From Firmicutes bacterium CAG:882 (GTDB lineage: Bacteria > Bacillota > Clostridia > Lachnospirales > Lachnospiraceae), in NCBI GenBank assembly GCA_000435595.1, contig FR895442.1:1-24506 (forward strand): DNA of 24,506 nucleotides. The letters run 5' to 3'. Position numbers and translations under genes: made by a program. The notes beneath the pieces are model-generated. The model did not search any database. It saw nothing but the letters and a program-made list of their open reading frames with translations, and was not told where the DNA came from. The first letter of the stretch is position 1. Every line of letters starts with the position of its first letter. Below are positions 1 to 6,280 of the stretch, piece after piece.

Positions 1-29
1 TTTCAAATATATAGTTTCGCAATTACCTA
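1..29 (-). repeat. Terminal inverted repeat of a MITE-like element (copy A, cut by window edge)
   Basis: Read on the minus strand these 29 bases begin TAGGTAATTGCGAAAC and match the left end of the complete element at 1333-1361 at 28 of 29 positions. The rest of this copy lies outside the window. It ends 11 bp past the stop codon of the epimerase gene. Confidence 0.8.
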
Positions 30-39
30 TATTACGTTA

Positions 40-1305
40 TCAATCACTGATTCTCTTCATGACCTCCATGCACATACGCCCGTTATGGTACGGACACTTC
101 CACGGCTCCACGATAGGTCTGCCCTCCTGCGGTGTTCCGTCCTCATTCGTCGCCCAGAACCACTCCGAACCCGGTCGTCTGTCAATCTGATATGACTGTA
201 TGTATTCCCACTCGGAAAGTGCAGCATCCCTGTACTCATCGGCATCAGGGTTCTTCTCATAAGCATTGAGAAAGCCTATGACTGTCTCCGCCTGAACCCA
301 CCACACCCTTGTCGTGTCCACCACGCCGCGCTCACACTCATTTGCAAGTGAATTGCCGTTAAACGCCTCATCATGCACATGCTTTGCAAGAGCCTTTGTA
401 ATCGGTGTAAGCTTATCATAAAGCTTTTTATATACCCCGTCTGTGATTCCCTGCCGCTTCTCCTGCATTCCGATTATCTCGATACCTCTGTCAATCAGCC
501 ATGAAGTCTCAATATCATGACCGTAGGAATGAAGGTCGATAAGCGTATTGTAATCCATGTCAAAAAATACTTCCTGACGCTTCTTTTCGGGATTGTACAT
601 TTTGTCTGCAAAAAGATTCAATATATCAAACAGCTTGCCCTTTACCTCCTCATCGGCAGTCACACGGTACAGCTCAGTGTACGCCTCAAACACATGCAGC
701 AGCGTGTTCATCGTTCTTCCCGCCATGACACCGTTCTCAGAAAGCTTCTCATTGCTCGCGGGCTTAAAATCCTGTGTAAATGCTTCAAGATAGCCTTCCT
801 CATCGCGGCATTTTGTCTCAATCACATGGTACAAATCATAAGCAAGCTTAAGAGCCTCCTCATCTCCGGCCGCCTCATAGTAGGATGAGAGCGCATATAT
901 AGCAAATGCCTGATTATAGGTGTGCTTTGTTGTGTCGAGAGGCTTTCCGTCGTGTGTGACAGACCAGAATATTCCGCCGTACTCCCTGTCGATGCATCTA
1001 TCCCTCATGAACGTGTACGCATGCTCAGCCTCTTTTAAAAGGCTCTTATCCTTCAAAAACGTATATGCATTTGCAAAAAACCATGTGATTCTGCTGTTTA
1101 AAATACAGCCCTTCTCAGCCTTTCTGTCAAGCTGCAAATCATACGACAGCCAGCCATAATAGCCTCCGTCCTCATCATCAAGCAGACTCTTCCAGAACGG
1201 AATAATTCTCATTGTAAGCTCCATCGTAATCTCGTCCTTCATGGTTCTTAATGCCGCATCCGGCTTGATGGTGCCTGCACCCGGTGTCACAATTTTACTG
1301 TTCAT
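40..1305 (-). CDS. Cellobiose 2-epimerase (AGE/RenBP superfamily)
   Basis: The 421-residue protein resembles the cellobiose 2-epimerase of Ruminococcus albus along its whole length. That enzyme converts the reducing-end glucose of cellobiose (or of beta-1,4 mannosyl-glucose in reverse) between glucose and mannose epimers in the cytoplasm. Family active-site features are visible: R72 in the NSR motif, H263/E266/W269 in HDIETSW, W335-W336 and E340 in RVWWVQAE, and H407 in CPYHNGR. No signal peptide is seen. The start has a good ribosome-binding site (AAAGGAG, 5 nt spacing). It gives an N-terminal extension of about 20 residues relative to the R. albus protein, and the alternative Met22 lacks such a site. 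The gene lies downstream of a LacI regulator and a GH36 alpha-galactosidase, but a MITE-like element ends only about 25 bp upstream of its start codon, so its native promoter is probably displaced or supplied by read-through. Another AGE family activity (N-acylglucosamine 2-epimerase) is less likely. Confidence 0.9.
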   Translation of the reverse strand: MNSKIVTPGAGTIKPDAALRTMKDEITMELTMRIIPFWKSLLDDEDGGYYGWLSYDLQLDRKAEKGCILNSRITWFFANAYTFLKDKSLLKEAEHAYTFMRDRCIDREYGGIFWSVTHDGKPLDTTKHTYNQAFAIYALSSYYEAAGDEEALKLAYDLYHVIETKCRDEEGYLEAFTQDFKPASNEKLSENGVMAGRTMNTLLHVFEAYTELYRVTADEEVKGKLFDILNLFADKMYNPEKKRQEVFFDMDYNTLIDLHSYGHDIETSWLIDRGIEIIGMQEKRQGITDGVYKKLYDKLTPITKALAKHVHDEAFNGNSLANECERGVVDTTRVWWVQAETVIGFLNAYEKNPDADEYRDAALSEWEYIQSYQIDRRPGSEWFWATNEDGTPQEGRPIVEPWKCPYHNGRMCMEVMKRISD

Positions 1306-1330
1306 AATATCTCCTTTCCGAATTATATAT

Positions 1331-1550
1331 TTTAGGAAATTGCGAAACTATATATTTGAAAGCGCACGTTGTACAAATTTAACAATTCACCGCAGGCACG
1401 CTTTCGCTACATTACATCACGTAACGGTGCATAATCGGCTAAAGTACAGCCGATAAACACCGACGGCTGTAAAGTACCTGCTTGCGAATTTGTTAAATTT
1501 GCACAACTGTTTATCTTTAAAATAGCGTTTCGCAATTGCCTATTATATAT
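1331..1550. mobile_element. MITE-like non-coding element with long terminal inverted repeats
   Basis: A non-coding element of about 210 bp (core 1333-1542). It starts with TAGGAAATTGCGAAAC and ends with the reverse complement of TAGGCAATTGCGAAAC (15 of 16 matches). Inside these is a second inverted pair: TTGTACAAATTTAACAATTC at 1369-1388 against its near reverse complement at 1486-1506. The centre (about 1424-1472) holds further short GC-rich hairpins such as CGGCT/AGCCG. An 8 bp direct repeat TTATATAT flanks it at 1323-1330 and 1543-1550 and may be a target-site duplication. However, it is AT-palindromic, so it could also be part of the inverted repeat. No coding sequence is seen. It separates the LacI gene from the epimerase gene and could also act as a terminator or promoter there. 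Confidence 0.75.
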
Positions 1551-1564
1551 CTTCTTAGACACTT

Positions 1565-2605
1565 TTAATTCTTAGCTACGCGATTTCCTATATCTTCCAC
1601 ACTGCCTTTAATCACGAGCTGCCCTTCCACGATATACACTCGGTGCCTGTAATCCTCGCCCGAAATCTTTTTGATGAGCGTGTGAACCGCACGTCTTGCC
1701 ATCTCCTTAATGTCAACCTCGTAGGTGGTTATCTCCACATCGCACATTCCCGGGTAGATATAATTGTCGTAACCCACCACGGATATATCCTGAGGAACCT
1801 TAAGCCCCTCCGCCTCAAGCTTCTTTATGAGAAAGCTCGCGGCAAGGTCGCAGTTGCACACAAAGGCTGTAGGCAGTTCTTTTGGAAGCCTTATATAACT
1901 CTCTGCATCAATGCTTCCCTGTTCTTTCTCCCTGTCATCGATTATCCACTCTGGTCTGACCTCACAGCCATGCTCCATCATCGCCCTGAGATACCCCATA
2001 TATCTGTCCGTTATCGAGCCTGTCGCGAGCACGGTTCCAAGATAGCCAATCCTTTTATGACCCATCTCAAAAAGATAGTTCGTCAGCCTGTACGCTCCAT
2101 AATAGCTGTCGGATATAACGGCATCCGCTTCCTTTTTGTTGTCACAGAAATCAAGATATATCATAGGAAGGCTGCAGTTCTCATTGAGGAATTCAAGATA
2201 TCCCCAACTGAGCCTCCCCATGACGATTATCCCGTCCACACGGTTGTCTGTCACAAGCTTCGGCATTATGTGCTTCTTCTCTGACTCAACATCAACAGGT
2301 TCCATGACCACAAAGCATTCCCGCGCCATCGCTCTTCCCGTGATTTGCTTGTACATTTCCAGATAAAATGAGTCATATTTATCGATATATCTGTCTCCGA
2401 CGAGCACCCCCAGTGTATAGCTGCGGTTCTTCGCCTGTCTCGGCTCCTTCGACGGTGGCATATAGCCCAAGCTGTCGGCAAGCTCTACAATCTGCTTTCG
2501 CAGTGTGTCACTCACGCCCTTCTGTCCGGAAAGTGCTTTCGAGACAGTGACTGTGCTCACTCCGAGCTGTGCACCGATATCTGCAAGCCGCACTGATTTT
2601 TTCAC
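1565..2605 (-). CDS. LacI/GalR family transcriptional regulator
   Basis: The 346-residue protein has the standard LacI layout. An N-terminal helix-turn-helix spans residues 6-27 (LADIGAQLGVSTVTVSKALS), a hinge follows at about 45-62, and the rest is a periplasmic-binding-protein-like effector domain starting near YTLGVLVGD. It should bind DNA as a dimer and respond to a sugar or sugar phosphate in the cytoplasm. The GTG start is supported by AAGGAGG with 7 nt spacing. It follows the GH36 gene after 109 bp and precedes the epimerase gene, so control of these two is the obvious inference. Two operator-like palindromes lie in its own upstream region (2645-2656 and 2686-2697), which suggests autoregulation. 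The effector cannot be read from sequence. Confidence 0.93.
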   Translation of the reverse strand: MKKSVRLADIGAQLGVSTVTVSKALSGQKGVSDTLRKQIVELADSLGYMPPSKEPRQAKNRSYTLGVLVGDRYIDKYDSFYLEMYKQITGRAMARECFVVMEPVDVESEKKHIMPKLVTDNRVDGIIVMGRLSWGYLEFLNENCSLPMIYLDFCDNKKEADAVISDSYYGAYRLTNYLFEMGHKRIGYLGTVLATGSITDRYMGYLRAMMEHGCEVRPEWIIDDREKEQGSIDAESYIRLPKELPTAFVCNCDLAASFLIKKLEAEGLKVPQDISVVGYDNYIYPGMCDVEITTYEVDIKEMARRAVHTLIKKISGEDYRHRVYIVEGQLVIKGSVEDIGNRVAKN

Positions 2606-2644
2606 CTGAGTACCTCCTTATGTTAACTGAAACCATAATACGCC

Positions 2645-2656
2645 AAAACACGTTTT
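2645..2656. promoter_or_regulatory. Operator-like palindrome (proximal) upstream of lacI-type gene
   Basis: AAAACACGTTTT has perfect AAAAC/GTTTT arms around a 2 bp centre, similar in form to LacI family operators. It lies 40 bp upstream of the regulator's start codon. Its centre is 41 bp (about four helical turns) from the second palindrome. Binding is inferred only. Confidence 0.4.
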
Positions 2657-2685
2657 AATTTATTTGCTTGAACCGCATGCAAAGC

Positions 2686-2697
2686 CAAACATGTTTG
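2686..2697. promoter_or_regulatory. Operator-like palindrome (distal) upstream of lacI-type gene
   Basis: CAAACATGTTTG is a perfect 12 bp palindrome in the 109 bp gap between the alpha-galactosidase stop and the regulator start. Together with 2645-2656 it could form a two-site operator for autoregulation. Confidence 0.4.
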
Positions 2698-2714
2698 ACT
2701 AATCTCTTTTACAA

Positions 2715-5021
2715 TTATTTTGCTGCAAGATATACCAATGTGCTCTTAAAATCCCCCCACATATTAGGAATTTTAAGTCCGGCACTCATAAGTGTGTCAC
2801 CGTGAAGCACCGGAGCCTGATTTTCACCATTATCGCCTCCGGTGCCGCCCTCATTGCCGGTTCCTTCATACAATATCCTGTATTCCTTATCAGGTGCGAG
2901 CCCGTCAAGCTTTACTATTCTGCTCTTGAAGTTAGGTCTGTTGAGCACCTGAACATAAGTTAAAAGTGCCTCGGATTTGTCCTTTGCCACAATCATGTAG
3001 CAGTCATAGAGGTTGTTCTCCTGATAGGAGGCAAGCCTGTAATAATCTCCGTTCCGCACAAGGTCATTGTACTTGTGGCAGGTCGCTATCTGTCCCGGTA
3101 TCGCGTCCCTGTCCTCCTGCGGTATCTTTGTGATGTCAAGCTCATACCCGAAGGTTCCGCACAGAGCCACATCCCCTCTGGTCTTGAACGGTGTCACCCT
3201 GCCGACCGTGTGGTTAGGGCAGTCAGACACATGCGCCCCTATCGCTGAGAGCGGATATATGAGTGCCGTTCCCTCCTGAATTGCAAGCCTCTCGATTGCA
3301 TCCGTGTCATCCGAGCACCATATCTGCGGGCTGTAGTAGAGCATTCCCGCGTCAAAACGTGCGCCTCCGCCCGAACAGTTCTCAATCAGAAGATTAGGAA
3401 ATTCCTTCATAAGCCTTTCCTGAAGCTCGTACACGGCAAGCATATATCTGTGTTCAAGCTCGCCCTGCCTGTCAATCGGAAGGTAATTGCTGTGCAAATC
3501 CGTGTGCTCGCGGTTCATATCCCACTTCACGTACTCAATATTTGCACTGCGGAGTATTCCCGCAACAGCTTCGTAGCAGTAATCCACAACCTCAGGTCTT
3601 GACAAGTCAAGCACATACTGATTTCTTGAACGGCATGCCTCACGCCCCGGTATTGCAATCGCCCAGTCAGGGTGCTCCGCATAGAGCTTTGATTCAGGTG
3701 AAATCATCTCCGGCTCGAACCATATTCCGAATTTAAGACCGATTTTATTCACCTCATCGACAAGGTATTTTAATCCGCCTTTAAGCTTATCCTCGTTGAC
3801 ATACCAGTCACCAAGACTTGTGCTGTCGTCATTTCTGTGACCGAACCACCCGTCATCCATAACAAGCATCTCAATCCCGCTCTTCTTTGCCTCGCGCGCG
3901 ATGGCTATGAGCTTATCCGTGTCAAAGTTAAAATATGTAGCCTCCCAGTTGTTTATGAGTATCGGGCGCTTCTTATCCTTGTAAGGGCTTCTGATAAGAT
4001 GCTCCCTGTACAGGTCGTGAAGATTTCTTGTCATAGTTCCCAGTCCCGATGCCGAATATGCCATCACGACCTCAGGTGTCTGAAACTCCTCACCAGGCTC
4101 AAGCTTCCACTCAAAATTATCAGGATGAATTCCCATGAGAACCCTTATGCTGTCGAACTGGTTTTTCTCAGCCTGAGCAATAAAATTTCCCGAATATACA
4201 AACGAGAATCCGTACACATGTCCTCTGTCCTGCGAAAGTCCGTTGTCCACAAGCGCGATAAAAGGATGCTCCTGATGTGATGACTTACCCTTGATTGAGC
4301 CGACACTCTGCTTTCCGAAGCCTATCTTTCGCAGTTCAATCTTTCTCTCTCTCGCCCATGAGCCGTGAAGTGAAAGAAGCTCATATCCCTCGTCCGGAAT
4401 ATCGAGTGATGCGGACATAACCTTTGTCACAAAAATATTTTTATCCGAATTATTCTTAAGGCGGACACTTCTTGTTATCACATCCTGTTCAGGAAACACA
4501 CTGTAAATAAGCGTCGCCGCAAGCCCGATGCATGAATCAGCCATGTCGATTTCCAGTGTGTATACCCCTGTATCATCACTGCCGCCCTGTACACTGCCTT
4601 CCCGTATACTGTTTCCCTGCCCGCCTTCGCCATACTTTCCATATCCGGCAAATGTAGCGGGAAGTCCCTTAAGCTCAGGCTTACCCTCATAGATTCTGTG
4701 TCCGGTATACATAAGACTCACTGCACGGCTGTTGTCCTCACATCGAACCGCTATGGCACCCTCTCTGTAATCACCCACATTGTTTCCCGGATACTCCGTC
4801 GGGAACGCATCGAAGAAAGACCCCCTCTCCCTGTTATTCTTCGACGGCACAAATGGATTCTCATCCGTTCTCAAAAGATACCTCACATCCGTGTCACTTA
4901 TCTTATCCCCATAATACGCATGACCCACAAAGCCCTCATCATCAACCACCGATATCACATAGCTGCTTGTCTTCGTGTCAAGCTTAAATGAGCATGTCTG
5001 CTCATCAAAAAAAATACCCAT
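2715..5021 (-). CDS. Alpha-galactosidase, glycoside hydrolase family 36
   Basis: The 768-residue enzyme hydrolyses terminal alpha-1,6-galactosyl groups, as in melibiose, raffinose-type sugars or galactomanno-oligosaccharides. The N-terminal beta-sandwich domain is followed by the (beta/alpha)8 barrel. Visible family signatures are LVMDDGWFGHR (386-396), FGIWFEPEM (431-439), the nucleophile Asp501 in YVKWDMNR, ENCSGGGARFD (547-557) and the acid/base Asp571 in CSDDTDA. No signal peptide is seen, so it is cytoplasmic. Start: GGAGGAGG lies 5 nt upstream of ATG. Two Gly-rich stretches look like insertions relative to typical members: about residues 126-152 in the N-terminal domain and an EGTGNEGGTGGDNGENQ stretch near the C-terminus. 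The start codon is inside the 3' arm of a 15 bp inverted repeat (see the terminator entry). It is adjacent to the LacI regulator and the epimerase, forming a small oligosaccharide-processing locus. Confidence 0.95.
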   Translation of the reverse strand: MGIFFDEQTCSFKLDTKTSSYVISVVDDEGFVGHAYYGDKISDTDVRYLLRTDENPFVPSKNNRERGSFFDAFPTEYPGNNVGDYREGAIAVRCEDNSRAVSLMYTGHRIYEGKPELKGLPATFAGYGKYGEGGQGNSIREGSVQGGSDDTGVYTLEIDMADSCIGLAATLIYSVFPEQDVITRSVRLKNNSDKNIFVTKVMSASLDIPDEGYELLSLHGSWARERKIELRKIGFGKQSVGSIKGKSSHQEHPFIALVDNGLSQDRGHVYGFSFVYSGNFIAQAEKNQFDSIRVLMGIHPDNFEWKLEPGEEFQTPEVVMAYSASGLGTMTRNLHDLYREHLIRSPYKDKKRPILINNWEATYFNFDTDKLIAIAREAKKSGIEMLVMDDGWFGHRNDDSTSLGDWYVNEDKLKGGLKYLVDEVNKIGLKFGIWFEPEMISPESKLYAEHPDWAIAIPGREACRSRNQYVLDLSRPEVVDYCYEAVAGILRSANIEYVKWDMNREHTDLHSNYLPIDRQGELEHRYMLAVYELQERLMKEFPNLLIENCSGGGARFDAGMLYYSPQIWCSDDTDAIERLAIQEGTALIYPLSAIGAHVSDCPNHTVGRVTPFKTRGDVALCGTFGYELDITKIPQEDRDAIPGQIATCHKYNDLVRNGDYYRLASYQENNLYDCYMIVAKDKSEALLTYVQVLNRPNFKSRIVKLDGLAPDKEYRILYEGTGNEGGTGGDNGENQAPVLHGDTLMSAGLKIPNMWGDFKSTLVYLAAK

Positions 5022-5060
5022 AACAACCTCCTCCGAATCACAATCGTTGTTATGGGTATT
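5007..5060 (-). terminator. Terminator-like hairpin overlapping the alpha-galactosidase start codon
   Basis: A perfect 15 bp inverted repeat (AATACCCATAACAAC at 5046-5060 on the minus strand, GTTGTTATGGGTATT at 5013-5027) encloses an 18-nt loop that carries the Shine-Dalgarno sequence GGAGGAG. The 3' arm contains the ATG start and runs into a stretch of eight T residues, which is the form of an intrinsic terminator. It sits 47 bp after the stop of the upstream SGNH-like gene and may end that transcript. Confidence 0.6.
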
Positions 5061-5086
5061 ATATTATATTTAAGTAAATGAGTAAA
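5058..5086 (-). promoter_or_regulatory. Probable sigma-A promoter of the alpha-galactosidase gene
   Basis: On the minus strand, TTTACT (5081-5086) is 17 bp from TATAAT (5058-5063). An overlapping alternative TATAAT at 5063-5068 has a weaker -35. The predicted start, about 5051-5056, lies inside the 5' arm of the inverted repeat, so RNA from this promoter would lack part of that arm. The -35 is only a moderate match. Confidence 0.5.
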
Positions 5087-5106
5087 TTAAATTTAGCTAA
5101 TTTAGC

Positions 5107-6003
5107 TTAATCAAACAGTTTTTTAATTATCTCCGCCCTATTCTCCTCAAGATACCGCTCCGTAAAATGTGCCTCGTCCCCGAATGCACTCTCAGGATAA
5201 TAATCTATGCCTTCAATGTAGTCTCCAAGCAGGTCTGACAATCCGTTATCTGCAATCTGCTGCGAGAACTCTGCCCAGTCATGATTATCCTCCGTGTCAG
5301 GGAGCGGTGCTGCCATCACCTTAAGCTTGACTCCGTAGCTGTCACATAGCTCTTTTATCTCAGGAAGATACTTTATCGTGAGGTCGCTCAAGTGCTTCTC
5401 ATCACGAACCTCAAGCTGCTGTTCAAGCACATTGTTGAGGTACACATCCATGTAGTACGCATTATTTTCAACAAAGCTCTTCACAATATCGTTAGTCGCA
5501 TACAGCTTTCCGAATCTGTCCTCTATATACCCTCTTGTGTCATCATCTATATACTGCTTATATGTGTCATTATAAAAAGGGACAATAAAATACTGGAACG
5601 AAAAGTTAAACCACAACGGATTTGCAAGGCTCTGTGGTCTTACAATGTAGTACACCTCCTCTGTCTGAGGATTGTTTTCAAGATAACGGCTGAGCAGAAT
5701 GTAATTGCCAAGCACCGTTATCGCCTGATTGGTTGCAAGATAGCACACCTCATCGGTCTCATCCTGATAATCCGGTGAAAAAATAAGACGTGCCACACTG
5801 TCGCCGATTATGACCTTCGTATACTCCGTCTTTTTCTCGGCGAGGTCAAGCGCGTAATACAGCTCCGGGCCAAAGCTCGACGGACTGTTCTTACCCTTAA
5901 TATACTGAACCGCAAAATAACCGCCAAGCGACACCACGACAAGAACCACAAAAACCACCACAGTTACTATAAACTTCACAAAACCTGATTTCTTTTCCTT
6001 CAT
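5107..6003 (-). CDS. Membrane-anchored SGNH-hydrolase-like protein (DltD/AlgJ type)
   Basis: This is a 298-residue protein with one N-terminal membrane helix (residues 9-31, after a short Lys-rich start) and an extracytoplasmic domain. VIIGDSV (S69) resembles SGNH block I, and GDEAH near the C-terminus (D276, H279) resembles the D-x-x-H block. Together they suggest a DltD/AlgJ-like acyl-transfer or esterase partner of an MBOAT protein. The family link is inferred and overall similarity is low. I chose ATG at 6003 over the upstream TTG at 6018 because AAGGAAG sits just before it. The MBOAT gene lies 277 bp upstream, separated by a palindromic element and a dedicated promoter (6090-6118), so the two are neighbours but probably not one simple transcript. 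The terminator-like hairpin at 5007-5060 follows. Confidence 0.7.
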   Translation of the reverse strand: MKEKKSGFVKFIVTVVVFVVLVVVSLGGYFAVQYIKGKNSPSSFGPELYYALDLAEKKTEYTKVIIGDSVARLIFSPDYQDETDEVCYLATNQAITVLGNYILLSRYLENNPQTEEVYYIVRPQSLANPLWFNFSFQYFIVPFYNDTYKQYIDDDTRGYIEDRFGKLYATNDIVKSFVENNAYYMDVYLNNVLEQQLEVRDEKHLSDLTIKYLPEIKELCDSYGVKLKVMAAPLPDTEDNHDWAEFSQQIADNGLSDLLGDYIEGIDYYPESAFGDEAHFTERYLEENRAEIIKKLFD

Positions 6004-6089
6004 ACTCTTCCTTATCAATTTCAGCTAAAATTTTATTTCACTTAGTATTGCCTATGACTTACTATCATTAAAGCTTGTCTGCTGCATTT

Positions 6090-6118
6090 CTTATATAACT
6101 GTCCAAACACTAATTCAA
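6090..6118 (-). promoter_or_regulatory. Sigma-A promoter of the SGNH-like gene
   Basis: On the minus strand, TTGAAT (6113-6118) and TATAAG (6090-6095) are separated by exactly 17 bp. It lies about 90 bp upstream of the start codon and just downstream of the palindromic element. Confidence 0.6.
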
Positions 6119-6127
6119 AACTTTACC

Positions 6128-6258
6128 GTGTATAAGCAGATTATATTCACACATTGCGCGATTTTTGGAAGAAGCGTAGATGTTCTTGCAACTCTGTTCA
6201 CAGAACATCTTGCTTCATACAACGGAGCTTCTATGCGTGAATATAATCGCATATACGC
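6128..6258. repeat. 131 bp imperfect palindromic element
   Basis: The outer arms (6128-6154 and 6233-6258) share GATTATATTCAC[A/G]CAT and a further GTATA..GC block in inverted orientation, about 23 of 26 matches with one indel. An inner stem pairs AGATGTTCT (6178-6186) with AGAACATCT (6202-6210), extended by GAAGC/GCTTC. No T-run follows, so it is not a plain terminator. It fills most of the gap between the MBOAT and SGNH-like genes. Open reading frames across it show no recognisable protein. It looks like an interspersed repeat, but its copy number cannot be seen here. Confidence 0.65.
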
Positions 6259-6280
6259 TCAAGGTCTTAATTTCCCATTA

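Noticed and set aside
1333..1542. The paired repeats as a CRISPR-like or riboswitch structure
   Set aside because: There is only one inverted pair set with no regular spacers, and no known riboswitch core; copies at both window edges point to a mobile element.
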